A DNA stretch of 64,000 bases from Sepiola atlantica (taxonomy: Eukaryota; Mollusca; Cephalopoda; Sepiida; Sepiolidae), in NCBI GenBank assembly GCA_963556195.1, contig CAUVYP010000579.1:1054001-1118000 (forward strand), in the 5' to 3' direction. Made by a program: the position numbers and the translations under genes. Numbering within the stretch: the stretch's first letter is position 1; each line of letters opens with the position of its first letter. Positions 37,501 through 51,084 of this stretch are shown in pieces. The notes under the pieces are model-generated. The model was not told the origin of the DNA and searched no databases. It worked only from the letters and a program-made list of their open reading frames with translations.

Positions 37501-39924
37501 TAAATTTTGTTGATGTTTTGCGTATTCAGTTTGTATCGACATATCTCCGGGAGTACAAGAGCTGAACTTCTGAAACTTGGTACTTCAGTAGAAAATGTGT
37601 GTCCGCTAATGTCTGCAAAGTTTCAGAGCACAATTCTTATAAATGTGGAAGTTATAAACAAAAGCGATATCAACTTAAAATCGCACTAAATTTTGTTGAT
37701 GTTTTGCGTATTCAGTTTGTATCGACATATCTCCGGGAGTACAAGAGCTGAACTTCTGAAACTTGGTACTTCAGTAGAAAATGTGTGTCCGCTAATGTCT
37801 GCAAAGTTTCAGAGCACAATTTGTATAAATGTGGAAGTTATAAACACAAGCGATATCAACTTAAAATCGCACTAAATTTTGTTGATGTTTTGCGTATTCA
37901 GTTTGTATCGACATATCTCCGGGAGTACAAGAGCTGAACTTCTGAAACTTGGTACTTCAGTAGAAAATGTGTGTCCGCTAATGTCTGCAAAGTTTCGGAG
38001 CACAATTCTTAATAATGTGGAAGTTATTAACAAAAGACCTATCAACTTAAAATCGCACTAAATTTTGTTTATGTTTTGCGTATTCAGTTTGTATCGACAT
38101 ATCTCCGGGAGTACAAGAGCTGAACTTCTGAAACTTGGTACTGTAGTAGAAAATGTGTGTCCGCTAATGTCTGCAAAGTTTCAGAGCACAATTCTTATAA
38201 ATGTGGAAGTTATAAACGAAAGCGATATCAACTTAAAATCGCACTAAATTTTGTTGATGTTTTGCGTATTCAGTTTGTATCGACATATCTCCGGGAGTAC
38301 AAGAGCTGAACTTCTGAAACTTGGTACTTCAGTAGAAAATGTGTGTCCGCTAATGTCTGCAAAGTTTCAGAGCACAATTTGTATAAATGTGGAAGTTATA
38401 AACACAAGCGATATCAACTTAAAATCGCACTAAATTTTGTTGATGTTTTGCGTATTCAGTTTGTATCGACATATCTCCGGGAGTACAAGAGCTGAACTTC
38501 TGAAACTTGGTACTTCAGTAGAAAATGTGTGTCCGCTAATGTCTGCAAAGTTTCGGAGCACAATTCTTATAAATGTGGAAGTTATTAACAAAAGACCTAT
38601 CAACTTAAAATCGCACTAAATTTTGTTTATGTTTTGCGTATTCAGTTTGTATCGACATATCTCCGGGAGTACAAGAGCTGAACTTCTGAAACTTGGTACT
38701 TCAGTAGAAAATGTGTGTCCGCTAATGTCTGCAAAGTTTCGGAGCACAATTCTTATAAATGTGAGAATTATAAACAAAAGCGATATCAACTTAAAATCGC
38801 ACTAAATTTTGTTGATGTTTTGCGTATTCAGTTTGTATCGACATATCTCCGGGAGTACAAGAGCTGAACTTCTGAAACTTGGTACTTCAGTAGAAAATGT
38901 GTGTCCGCTAATGTCTGCAAAGTTTCGGAGCACAATTCTTATAAATGTGGAAGTTATTAACACAAGCGATATACCTTTTAAATCGAACTAAATTTTGTTG
39001 ATGTTTTGCGTATTCAGTTTGTATCGACATATCTCCGGGAGTACAAAGGCTGAACTTCTGAAACTTGGTACTTCAGTAGAAAATGTGTGTCCGCTAATGT
39101 CTGCAAAGTTTCGGAGCACAATTCTTATAAATGTGGAAGTTATAAACAAAAGCGATATCAACTTAAAATCGCACTAAATTTTGTTGATGTTTTGAGAATT
39201 CAGTTTGTATCGACATATCTCCGGGAGTACAAGAGCTGAACTTCTGAAACTTGGTACTTCAGTAGAAAATGTGTGTCCGCTAATGTCTGCAAAGTTTCGG
39301 AGCACAATTCTTATAAATGTGGAAGTTATTAACAAAAGACCTATCAACTTTAAATCGCACTAAATTTTGTTTATGATTTGCGTATTCAGTTTGTATCGAC
39401 ATATCTCCGGGAGTACAAGAGCTGACCTTCTGAAACTTCGTACATCAGTAGACAATGTGTGTCCGCTATTGTCTGCAAAGTTTCGGAGCACAATTCTCAT
39501 AAATGTGGAAGTTATAAACGAAAGCGATATCAACTTAAAATCGCACTAAATTTTGTTGATGTTTTGCGTATTCAGTTTGTATCGACATATCTCCGGGAGT
39601 ACAAGAGCTGAACTTCTGAAACTTGGTACTTCAGTAAAAAATGTGTGTCCGCTAATGTCTGCAAAGTTACGGAGCACAATTCTTATAAATGTGGAAGTTA
39701 TAAACACAAGCGATATCAACTTAAAATCGCACTAAATTTTGTTGATGTTTTGCGTATTCAGTTTGTATCGACATATCTCCGGGAGTACAAGAGCTGAACT
39801 TCTGAAACTTGGTACTTTAGTAGAAAATGTGTGTCCGCTAATGTCTGCAAAGTTTCGGAGCACAATTCTTATAAATGTGGAAGTTATAAACAAAAGCGAT
39901 ATCAACTTAAAATCGCACTAAATT
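34531..39924 (+). repeat. 29-monomer (5394-bp) tandem segment, copy 2
   Basis: Monomers 186-214 follow copy 1 directly and match it monomer by monomer, including rare alleles: gtacgtc, ggaagtac, gtaggaaat, cttaataatg, ctgtag, gtgagaatt, gaactaa, aaaggct, tgagaattc, tgatttgcg and ctttag. I found no difference in the translations or in the stretches I compared base by base. A full base-level comparison was not done. It is either a very recent duplication or an assembly duplication. Confidence 0.92.
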
Positions 39925-42342
39925 TTGTTGATGTTTTGCGTATTCAGTTTGTATCGACATATCTCCGGGAGTACAAGAGCTGAACTTCTGAAACTTGGTA
40001 CTTCAGTAGAAAATGTGTGTCCGCTAATGTCTGCAAAGTTTCGGAGCACAATTCTTATAAATGTGGAAGTTATTAACAAAAGACCTATCAACTTAAAATC
40101 GCACTAAATTTTGTTTATGTTTTGCGTATTCAGTTTGTATCGACATATCTCCGGGAGTACAAGAGCTGAACTTCTGAAACTTGGTACTTCAGTAGGAAAT
40201 GTGTGTTCGCTAATGTCTGCAAAGTTTCGGAGCACAATTCTTATAAATGTGGAAGTTATAAACAAAAGCGATATCAACTTAAAATCGCACTAAATTTTGT
40301 TGATGTTTTGCGTATTCAGTTTGTATCGACATATCTCCGGGAGTACAAGAGCTGAACTTCTGAAACTTGGTACTTCAGTAGAAAATGTGTGTCCGCTAAT
40401 GTCTGCAAAGTTTCGGAGCACAATTCTTATAAATGTGGAAGTTATTAACACAAGCGATATACCTTTTAAATCGCACTAAATTTTGTTGATGTTTTGCGTA
40501 TTCAGTTTGTATCGACATATCTCCGGGAGTACAAGAGCTGAACTTCTGAAACTTGGTACTTCAGTAGAAAATGTGTGTCCGCTAATGTCTGCAAAGTTTC
40601 AGAGCACAATTCTTATAAATGTGGAAGTTATAAACAAAAGCGATATCAACTTAAAATCGCACTAAATTTTGTTGATGTTTTGCGTATTCAGTTTGTATCG
40701 ACATATCTCCGGGAGTACAAGAGCTGAACTTCTGAAACTTGGTACTTCAGTAGAAAATGTGTGTCCGCTAATGTCTGCAAAGTTTCAGAGCACAATTTGT
40801 ATAAATGTGGAAGTTATAAACACAAGCGATATCAACTTAAAATCGCACTAAATTTTGTTGATGTTTTGCGTATTCAGTTTGTATCGACATATCTCCGGGA
40901 GTACAAGAGCTGAACTTCTGAAACTTGGTACTTCAGTAGAAAATGTGTGTCCGCTAATGTCTGCAAAGTTTCGGAGCACAATTCTTAATAATGTGGAAGT
41001 TATTAACCAAAGACCTATCAACTTAAAATCGCACTAAATTTTGTTTATGTTTTGCGTATTCAGTTTGTATCGACATATCTCCGGGAGTACAAGAGCTGAA
41101 CTTCTGAAACTTGGTACTGTAGTAGAAAATGTGTGTCCGCTAATGTCTGCAAAGTTTCAGAGCACAATTCTTATAAATGTGGAAGTTATAAACGAAAGCG
41201 ATATCAACTTAAAATCGCACTAAATTTTGTTGATGTTTTGCGTATTCAGTTTGTATCGACATATCTCCGGGAGTACAAGAGCTGAACTTCTGAAACTTGG
41301 TACTTCAGTAGAAAATGTGTGTCCGCTAATGTCTGCAAAGTTTCAGAGCACAATTTGTATAAATGTGGAAGTTATAAACACAAGCGATATCAACTTAAAA
41401 TCGCACTAAATTTTGTTGATGTTTTGCGTATTCAGTTTGTATCGACATATCTCCGGGAGTACAAGAGCTGAACTTCTGAAACTTGGTACTTCAGTAGAAA
41501 ATGTGTGTCCGCTAATGTCTGCAAAGTTTCGGAGCACAATTCTTATAAATGTGGAAGTTATTAACAAAAGACCTATCAACTTAAAATCGCACTAAATTTT
41601 GTTTATGTTTTGCGTATTCAGTTTGTATCGACATATCTCCGGGAGTACAAGAGCTGAACTTCTGAAACTTGGTACTTCAGTAGAAAATGTGTGTCCGCTA
41701 ATGTCTGCAAAGTTTCGGAGCACAATTCTTATAAATGTGAGAATTATAAACAAAAGCGATATCAACTTAAAATCGCACTAAATTTTGTTGATGTTTTGCG
41801 TATTCAGTTTGTATCGACATATCTCCGGGAGTACAAGAGCTGAACTTCTGAAACTTGGTACTTCAGTAGAAAATGTGTGTCCGCTAATGTCTGCAAAGTT
41901 TCGGAGCACAATTCTTATAAATGTGGAAGTTATTAACACAAGCGATATACCTTTTAAATCGAACTAAATTTTGTTGATGTTTTGCGTATTCAGTTTGTAT
42001 CGACATATCTCCGGGAGTACAAAGGCTGAACTTCTGAAACTTGGTACTTCAGTAGAAAATGTGTGTCCGCTAATGTCTGCAAAGTTTCAGAGCACAATTC
42101 TTATAAATGTGGAAGTTATAAACAAAAGCGATATCAACTTAAAATCGCACTAAATTTTGTTGATGTTTTGAGAATTCAGTTTGTATCGACATATCTCCGG
42201 GAGTACAAGAGCTGAACTTCTGAAACTTGGTACTTCAGTAGAAAATGTGTGTCCGCTAATGTCTGCAAAGTTTCGGAGCACAATTCTTATAAATGTGGAA
42301 GTTATTAACAAAAGACCTATCAACTTTAAATCGCACTAAATT
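39367..42342 (+). repeat. Compact 16-monomer HOR (2976 bp)
   Basis: Monomers 212-227 run: E(T103), T(gtaaaaaat), rK, rDL, rK(gtaggaaat), rP, qK, q*T, DL(cttaataatg), E(ctgtag), q*T, rDL, K(gtgagaatt), P(gaactaa), K(aaaggct), DF(tgagaattc). The next monomer (42343) restarts the cycle with the E(T103) copy. It overlaps the end of the 5394-bp copy 2 by three monomers. The 5394-bp unit can be written as this 16-monomer cycle plus the five-monomer duplication plus an eight-monomer remnant. Private changes: aaccaaag at 40855-41040, and A119 at 41971-42156 where both earlier copies have G. Confidence 0.87.
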
Positions 42343-43086
42343 TTGTTTATGATTTGCGTATTCAGTTTGTATCGACATATCTCCGGGAGTACAAGAGCTG
42401 ACCTTCTGAAACTTCGTACATCAGTAGACAATGTGTGTCCGCTATTGTCTGCAAAGTTTCGGAGCACAATTCTCATAAATGTGGAAGTTATAAACGAAAG
42501 CGATATCAACTTAAAATCGCACTAAATTTTGTTGATGTTTTGCGTATTCAGTTTGTATCGACATATCTCCGGGAGTACAAGAGCTGAACTTCTGAAACTT
42601 GGTACTTCAGTAAAAAATGTGTGTCCGCTAATGTCTGCAAAGTTACGGAGCACAATTCTTATAAATGTGGAAGTTATAAACACAAGCGATATCAACTTAA
42701 AATCGCACTAAATTTTGTTGATGTTTTGCGTATTCAGTTTGTATCGACATATCTCCGGGAGTACAAGAGCTGAACTTCTGAAACTTAGTACTTCAGTAGA
42801 AAATGTGTGTCCGCTAATGTCTGCAAAGTTTCGGAGCACAATTCTTATAAATGTGGAAGTTATAAACAAAAGCGATATCAACTTAAAATCGCACTAAATT
42901 TTGTTGATGTTTTGCGTATTCAGTTTGTATCGACATATCTCCGGGAGTACAAGAGCTGAACTTCTGAAACTTGGTACTTCAGTAGAAAATGTGTGTCCGC
43001 TAATGTCTGCAAAGTTTCGGAGCACAATTCTTATAAATGTGGAAGTTATAAACAAAAGCGATATCAACTTAAAATCGCACTAAATT
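42343..43086 (+). repeat. Four-monomer transition between HOR types
   Basis: Monomers 228-231 (E with tgatttgcg, T with gtaaaaaat, rK with A73, rK) end the 16-monomer cycle and lead into the 10-monomer cycle. The two consecutive rK copies are where the switch takes place. Confidence 0.75.
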
Positions 43087-46000
43087 TTGTTGATGTTTTG
43101 CGTATTCAGTTTGTATCGACATATCTCCGGGAGTACAAGAGCTGAACTTCTGAAACTTGGTACTTCAGTAGAAAATGTGTGTCCGCTAATGTCTGCAAAG
43201 TTTCAGAGCACAATTCTTATAAATGTGGAAGTTATAAACACAAGCGATATCAACTTAAAATCGCACTAAATTTTGTTGATGTTTTGCGAATTCAGTTTGT
43301 ATCGACATATCTCCGGGAGTACAAGAGCTGAACTTCTGAAACTTGGTACTTCAGTAGAAAATGTGTGTCCGCTAATGTCTGCAAAGTTTCGGAGCACAAT
43401 TCTCATAAATGTGGAAGTTATTAACAAAAGACCTATCAACTTTAAATCGCACTAAATTTTGTTGATGTTTTGCGTATTCAGTTTGTATCGACATATCTCC
43501 GGGAGTACAAGAGCTGAACTTCTGAAACTTGGTACTTCAGTAGAAAATGTGTGTCCGCTAATGTCTGCAAAGTTTCGGAGCACAATTCTTATAAATGTGG
43601 AAGTTATAAACAAAAGCGATATCAACTTAAAATCGCACTAAATTTTGTTGATGTTTTGCGTATTCAGTTTGTATCGACATATCTCCGGGAGTACAAGAGC
43701 TGAACTTCTGAAACTTGGTACTTAAGTAGAAAATGTGTGTCCGCTAATGTCTGCAAAGTTTCAGAGCACAATTCTTATAAATGTGGAAGTTATTAACACA
43801 AGCGATATACCTTTTAAATCGCACTAAATTTTGTTGATGTTTTGCGTATTCAGTTTGTATCGACATATCTCCGGGAGTACAAGAGCTGAACTTCTGAAAC
43901 TTGGTACTTCAGTAGAAAATGTGTGTCCGCTAATGTCTGCAAAGTTTCAGAGCACAATTCTTATAAATGTGGAAGTTATAAACAAAAGCGACATCAACTT
44001 AAAATCGCACTAAATTTTGTTGATGTTTTGCGTATTCAGTTTGTATCGACATATCTCCGGGAGTACAAGAGCTGAACTTCTGAAACTTGGTACTTCAGTA
44101 GAAAATGTGTGTCCGCTAATGTCTGCAAAGTTTCAGAGCACAATTCTTATAAATGTGAAAGTTATAAACACAAGCGATATCAACTTAAAATCGCACTAAA
44201 TTTTGTTGATGTTTTGAGAATTCAGTTTGTATCGACATATCTCCGGGAGTACAAGAGCTGAACTTCTGAAACTTGGTACTTCAGTAGAAAATGTGTGTCC
44301 GCTAATGTCTGCAAAGTTTCGGAGCACAATTCTTATAAATGTGGAAGTTATTAACAAAAGACCTATCAACTTTAAATCGCACTAAATTTTGTTTATGTTT
44401 TGCGTATTCAGTTTGTATCGACATATCTCCGGGAGTACAAGAGCTGACCTTCTGAAACTTTGTACATCAGTAGAAAATGTGTGTCCGCTATTGTCTGCAA
44501 AGTTTCGGAGCACAATTCTCATAAATGTGGAAGTTATAAACGAAAGCGATATCAACTTAAAATCGCACTAAATTTTGTTGATGTTTTGCGTATTCAGTTT
44601 GTATCGACATATCTCCGGGAGTACAAGAGCTGAACTTCTGAAACTTGGTACTTCAGTAAAAAATGTGTGTCCGCTAATGTCTGCAAAGTTACGGAGCACA
44701 ATTCTTATAAATGTGGAAGTTATAAACACAAGCGATATCAACTTAAAATCGCACTAAATTTTGTTGATGTTTTGCGTATTCAGTTTGTATCGACATATCT
44801 CCGGGAGTACAAGAGCTGAACTTCTGAAACTTGGTACTTCAGTAGAAAATGTGTGTCCGCTAATGTCTGCAAAGTTTCGGAGCACAATTCTTATAAATGT
44901 GGAAGTTATAAACAAAAGCGATATCAACTTAAAATCGCACTAAATTTTGTTGATGTTTTGCGTATTCAGTTTGTATCGACATATCTCCGGGAGTACAAGA
45001 GCTGAACTTCTGAAACTTGGTACTTCAGTAGAAAATGTGTGTCCGCTAATGTCTGCAAAGTTTCAGAGCACAATTCTTATAAATGTGGAAGTTATAAACA
45101 CAAGCGATATCAACTTAAAATCGCACTAAATTTTGTTGATGTTTTGCGAATTCAGTTTGTATCGACATATCTCCGGGAGTACAAGAGCTGAACTTCTGAA
45201 ACTTGGTACTTCAGTAGAAAATGTGTGTCCGCTAATGTCTGCAAAGTTTCGGAGCACAATTCTCATAAATGTGGAAGTTATTAACAAAAGACCTATCAAC
45301 TTTAAATCGCACTAAATTTTGTTGATGTTTTGCGTATTCAGTTTGTATCGACATATCTCCGGGAGTACAAGAGCTGAACTTCTGAAACTTGGTACTTCAG
45401 TAGAAAATGTGTGTCCGCTAATGTCTGCAAAGTTTCGGAGCACAATTCTTATAAATGTGGAAGTTATAAACAAAAGCGATATCAACTTAAAATCGCACTA
45501 AATTTTGTTGATGTTTTGCGTATTCAGTTTGTATCGACATATCTCCGGGAGTACAAGAGCTGAACTTCTGAAACTTGGTACTTCAGTAGAAAATGTGTGC
45601 CCGCTAATGTCTGCAAAGTTTCGGAGCACAATTCTTATAAATGTGGAAGTTATTAACACAAGCGATATACCTTTTAAATCGCACTAAATTTTGTTGATGT
45701 TTTGCGTATTCAGTTTGTATCGACATATCTCCGGGAGTACAAGAGCTGAACTTCTGAAACTTGGTACTTCAGTAGAAAATGTGTGTCCGCTAATGTCTGC
45801 AAAGTTTCAGAGCACAATTCTTATAAATGTGGAAGTTATAAACAAAAGCGACATCAACTTAAAATCGCACTAAATTTTGTTGATGTTTTGCGTATTCAGT
45901 TTGTATCGACATATCTCCGGGAGTACAAGAGCTGAACTTCTGAAACTTGGTACTTCAGTAGAAAATGTGTGTCCGCTAATGTCTGCAAAGTTTCAGAGCA

Positions 46001-49000
46001 CAATTCTTATAAATGTGAAAGTTATAAACACAAGCGATATCAACTTAAAATCGCACTAAATTTTGTTGATGTTTTGAGAATTCAGTTTGTATCGACATAT
46101 CTCCGGGAGTACAAGAGCTGAACTTCTGAAACTTGGTACTTCAGTAGAAAATGTGTGTCCGCTAATGTCTGCAAAGTTTCGGAGCACAATTCTTATAAAT
46201 GTGGAAGTTATTAACAAAAGACCTATCAACTTTAAATCGCACTAAATTTTGTTTATGTTTTGCGTATTCAGTTTGTATCGACATATCTCCGGGAGTACAA
46301 GAGCTGACCTTCTGAAACTTTGTACATCAGTAGAAAATGTGTGTCCGCTATTGTCTGCAAAGTTTCGGAGCACAATTCTCATAAATGTGGAAGTTATAAA
46401 CGAAAGCGATATCAACTTAAAATCGCACTAAATTTTGTTGATGTTTTGCGTATTCAGTTTGTATCGACATATCTCCGGGAGTACAAGAGCTGAACTTCTG
46501 AAACTTGGTACTTCAGTAAAAAATGTGTGTCCGCTAATGTCTGCAAAGTTACGGAGCACAATTCTTATAAATGTGGAAGTTATAAACACAAGCGATATCA
46601 ACTTAAAATCGCACTAAATTTTGTTGATGTTTTGCGTATTCAGTTTGTATCGACATATCTCCGGGAGTACAAGAGCTGAACTTCTGAAACTTGGTACTTC
46701 AGTAGAAAATGTGTGTCCGCTAATGTCTGCAAAGTTTCAGAGCACAATTCTTATAAATGTGGAAGTTATAAACACAAGCGATATCAACTTAAAATCGCAC
46801 TAAATTTTGTTGATGTTTTGCGAATTCAGTTTGTATCGACATATCTCCGGGAGTACAAGAGCTGAACTTCTGAAACTTGGTACTTCAGTAGAAAATGTGT
46901 GTCCGCTAATGTCTGCAAAGTTTCGGAGCACAATTCTCATAAATGTGGAAGTTATTAACAAAAGACCTATCAACTTTAAATCGCACTAAATTTTGTTGAT
47001 GTTTTGCGTATTCAGTTTGTATCGACATATCTCCGGGAGTACAAGAGCTGAACTTCTGAAACTTGGTACTTCAGTAGAAAATGTGTGTCCGCTAATGTCT
47101 GCAAAGTTTCGGAGCACAATTCTTATAAATGTGGAAGTTATAAACAAAAGCGATATCAACTTAAAATCGCACTAAATTTTGTTGATGTTTTGCGTATTCA
47201 GTTTGTATCGACATATCTCCGGGAGTACAAGAGCTGAACTTCTGAAACTTGGTACTTCAGTAGAAAATGTGTGTCCGCTAATGTCTGCAAAGTTTCGGAG
47301 CACAATTCTTATAAATGTGGAAGTTATTAACACAAGCGATATACCTTTTAAATCGCACTAAATTTTGTTGATGTTTTGCGTATTCAGTTTGTATCGACAT
47401 ATCTCCGGGAGTACAAGAGCTGAACTTCTGAAACTTGGTACTTCAGTAGAAAATGTGTGTCCGCTTATGTCTGCAAAGTTTCAGAGCACAATTCTTATAA
47501 ATGTGGAAGTTATAAACAAAAGCGACATCAACTTAAAATCGCACTAAATTTTGTTGATGTTTTGCGTATTCAGTTTGTATCGACATATCTCCGGGAGTAC
47601 AAGAGCTGAACTTCTGAAACTTGGTACTTCAGTAGAAAATGTGTGTCCGCTAATGTCTGCAAAGTTTCAGAGCACAATTCTTATAAATGTGAAAGTTATA
47701 AACACAAGCGATATCAACTTAAAATCGCACTAAATTTTGTTGATGTTTTGAGAATTCAGTTTGTATCGACATATCTCCGGGAGTACAAGAGCTGAACTTC
47801 TGAAACTTGGTACTTCAGTAGAAAATGTGTGTCCGCTAATGTCTGCAAAGTTTCGGAGCACAATTCTTATAAATGTGGAAGTTATTAACAAAAGACCTAT
47901 CAACTTTAAATCGCACTAAATTTTGTTTATGTTTTGCGTATTCAGTTTGTATCGACATATCTCCGGGAGTACAAGAGCTGATCTTCTGAAACTTTGTACA
48001 TCAGTAGAAAATGTGTGTCCGCTATTGTCTGCAAAGTTTCGGAGCACAATTCTCATAAATGTGGAAGTTATAAACGAAAGCGATATCAACTTAAAATCGC
48101 ACTAAATTTTGTTGATGTTTTGCGTATTCAGTTTGTATCGACATATCTCCGGGAGTACAAGAGCTGAACTTCTGAAACTTGGTACTTCAGTAAAAAATGT
48201 GTGTCCGCTAATGTCTGCAAAGTTACGGAGCACAATTCTTATAAATGTGGAAGTTATAAACACAAGCGATATCAACTTAAAATCGCACTAAATTTTGTTG
48301 ATGTTTTGCGTATTCAGTTTGTATCGACATATCTCCGGGAGTACAAGAGCTGAACTTCTGAAACTTGGTACTTCAGTAGAAAATGTGTGTCCGCTAATGT
48401 CTGCAAAGTTTCGGAGCACAATTCTTATAAATGTGGAAGTTATAAACAAAAGCGATATCAACTTAAAATCGCACTAAATTTTGTTGATGTTTTGCGTATT
48501 CAGTTTGTATCGACATATCTCCGGGAGTACAAGAGCTGAACTTCTGAAACTTGGTACTTCAGTAGAAAATGTGTGTCCGCTAATGTCTGCAAAGTTTCAG
48601 AGCACAATTCTTATAAATGTGGAAGTTATAAACACAAGCGATATCAACTTAAAATCGCACTAAATTTTGTTGATGTTTTGCGAATTCAGTTTGTATCGAC
48701 ATATCTCCGGGAGTACAAGAGCTGAACTTCTGAAACTTGGTACTTCAGTAGAAAATGTGTGTCCGCTAATGTCTGCAAAGTTTCGGAGCACAATTCTCAT
48801 AAATGTGGAAGTTATTAACAAAAGACCTATCAACTTTAAATCGCACTAAATTTTGTTGATGTTTTGCGTATTCAGTTTGTATCGACATATCTCCGGGAGT
48901 ACAAGAGCTGAACTTCTGAAACTTGGTACTTCAGTAGAAAATGTGTGTCCGCTAATGTCTGCAAAGTTTCGGAGCACAATTCTTATAAATGTGGAAGTTA

Positions 49001-50340
49001 TAAACAAAAGCGATATCAACTTAAAATCGCACTAAATTTTGTTGATGTTTTGCGTATTCAGTTTGTATCGACATATCTCCGGGAGTACAAGAGCTGAACT
49101 TCTGAAACTTGGTACTTCAGTAGAAAATGTGTGTCCGCTAATGTCTGCAAAGTTTCGGAGCACAATTCTTATAAATGTGGAAGTTATTAACACAAGCGAT
49201 ATACCTTTTAAATCGCACTAAATTTTGTTGATGTTTTGCGTATTCAGTTTGTATCGACATATCTCCGGGAGTACAAGAGCTGAACTTCTGAAACTTGGTA
49301 CTTCAGTAGAAAATGTGTGTCCGCTAATGTCTGCAAAGTTTCAGAGCACAATTCTTATAAATGTGGAAGTTATAAACAAAAGCGACATCAACTTAAAATC
49401 GCACTAAATTTTGTTGATGTTTTGCGTATTCAGTTTGTATCGACATATCTCCGGGAGTACAAGAGCTGAACTTCTGAAACTTGGTACTTCAGTAGAAAAT
49501 GTGTGTCCGCTAATGTCTGCAAAGTTTCAGAGCACAATTCTTATAAATGTGAAAGTTATAAACACAAGCGATATCAACTTAAAATCGCACTAAATTTTGT
49601 TGATGTTTTGAGAATTCAGTTTGTATCGACATATCTCCGGGAGTACAAGAGCTGAACTTCTGAAACTTGGTACTTCAGTAGAAAATGTGTGTCCGCTAAT
49701 GTCTGCAAAGTTTCGGAGCACAATTCTTATAAATGTGGAAGTTATTAACAAAAGACCTATCAACTTTAAATCGCACTAAATTTTGTTTATGTTTTGCGTA
49801 TTCAGTTTGTATCGACATATCTCCGGGAGTACAAGAGCTGACCTTCTGAAACTTTGTACATCAGTAGAAAATGTGTGTCCGCTATTGTCTGCAAAGTTTC
49901 GGAGCACAATTCTCATAAATGTGGAAGTTATAAACGAAAGCGATATCAACTTAAAATCGCACTAAATTTTGTTGATGTTTTGCGTATTCAGTTTGTATCG
50001 ACATATCTCCGGGAGTACAAGAGCTGAACTTCTGAAACTTGGTACTTCAGTAAAAAATGTGTGTCCGCTAATGTCTGCAAAGTTACGGAGCACAATTCTT
50101 ATAAATGTGGAAGTTATAAACACAAGCGATATCAACTTAAAATCGCACTAAATTTTGTTGATGTTTTGCGTATTCAGTTTGTATCGACATATCTCCGGGA
50201 GTACAAGAGCTGAACTTCTGAAACTTGGTACTTCAGTAGAAAATGTGTGTCCGCTAATGTCTGCAAAGTTTCGGAGCACAATTCTTATAAATGTGGAAGT
50301 TATAAACAAAAGCGATATCAACTTAAAATCGCACTAAATT
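43087..50340 (+). repeat. 10-monomer HOR (1860 bp), four copies, one short by a monomer
   Basis: Unit order: qT; rDF with EcoRI and ctcataaat; rK; rP; qK with gacatc; qT with A142; DF with tgagaattc; E with T6/C60/T73/T103; T with gtaaaaaat/ttacgg; rK. Copies: 43087-44946 (10), 44947-46620 (9, final rK missing), 46621-48480 (10), 48481-50340 (10). Private changes are few: cttaag and A119 in the P monomer at 43645-43830; gtgtgccc at 45505-45690; cttatg at 47365-47550; gctgatctt at 47923-48108. It is the most regular block in the window. Confidence 0.92.
43645..43830 (+). repeat. Mosaic P monomer with A at p119 and an in-frame TAA
   Basis: Every other P-type copy I checked has G at p119; this one has A. 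It also reads cttaag at p77-82, otherwise seen only at 3097-3282. The corresponding monomers in the other three copies of the 10-monomer unit (45505, 47179, 49039) have neither. A short conversion patch covering p119 plus a point change is the simplest reading. Confidence 0.75.
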
Positions 50341-51084
50341 TTGTTGATGTTTTGCGTATTCAGTTTGTATCGACATATCTCCGGGAGTACAAGAGCTGAA
50401 CTTCTGAAACTTGGTACTTCAGTAGAAAATGTGTGTCCGCTAATGTCTGCAAAGTTTCGGAGCACAATTCTTATAAATGTGGAAGTTATTAACAAAAGAC
50501 CTATCAACTTAAAATCGCACTAAATTTTGTTTATGTTTTGCGTATTCAGTTTGTATCGACATATCTCCGGGAGTACAAGAGCTGAACTTCTGAAACTTGG
50601 TACTTCAGTAGAAAATGTGTGTCCGCTAATGTCTGCAAAGTTTCGGAGCACAATTCTTATAAATGTGGAAGTTATAAACAAAAGCGATATCAACTTAAAA
50701 TCGCACTAAATTTTGTTGATGTTTTGCGTATTCAGTTTGTATCGACATATCTCCGGGAGTACAAGAGCTGAACTTCTGAAACTTGGTACTTCAGTAGAAA
50801 ATGTGTGTCCGCTAATGTCTGCAAAGTTTCGGAGCACAATTCTTATAAATGTGGAAGTTATTAACAAAAGACCTATCAACTTAAAATCGCACTAAATTTT
50901 GTTTATGTTTTGCGTATTCAGTTTGTATCGACATATCTCCGGGAGTACAAGAGCTGAACTTCTGAAACTTGGTACTTCAGTAGAAAATGTGTGTCCGCTA
51001 ATGTCTGCAAAGTTTCGGAGCACAATTCTTATAAATGTGGAAGTTATAAACAAAAGCGATATCAACTTAAAATCGCACTAAATT
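50341..51084 (+). repeat. Two 372-bp dimers (rDL - T6 rK)
   Basis: Monomers 271-274 are two copies of the pair rDL followed by rK with T6, at 50341-50712 and 50713-51084. The same pair occurs singly at 58711-59082, 61686-62057 and 63360-63731, so this is a local dimer duplication between two HOR blocks. Confidence 0.85.
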
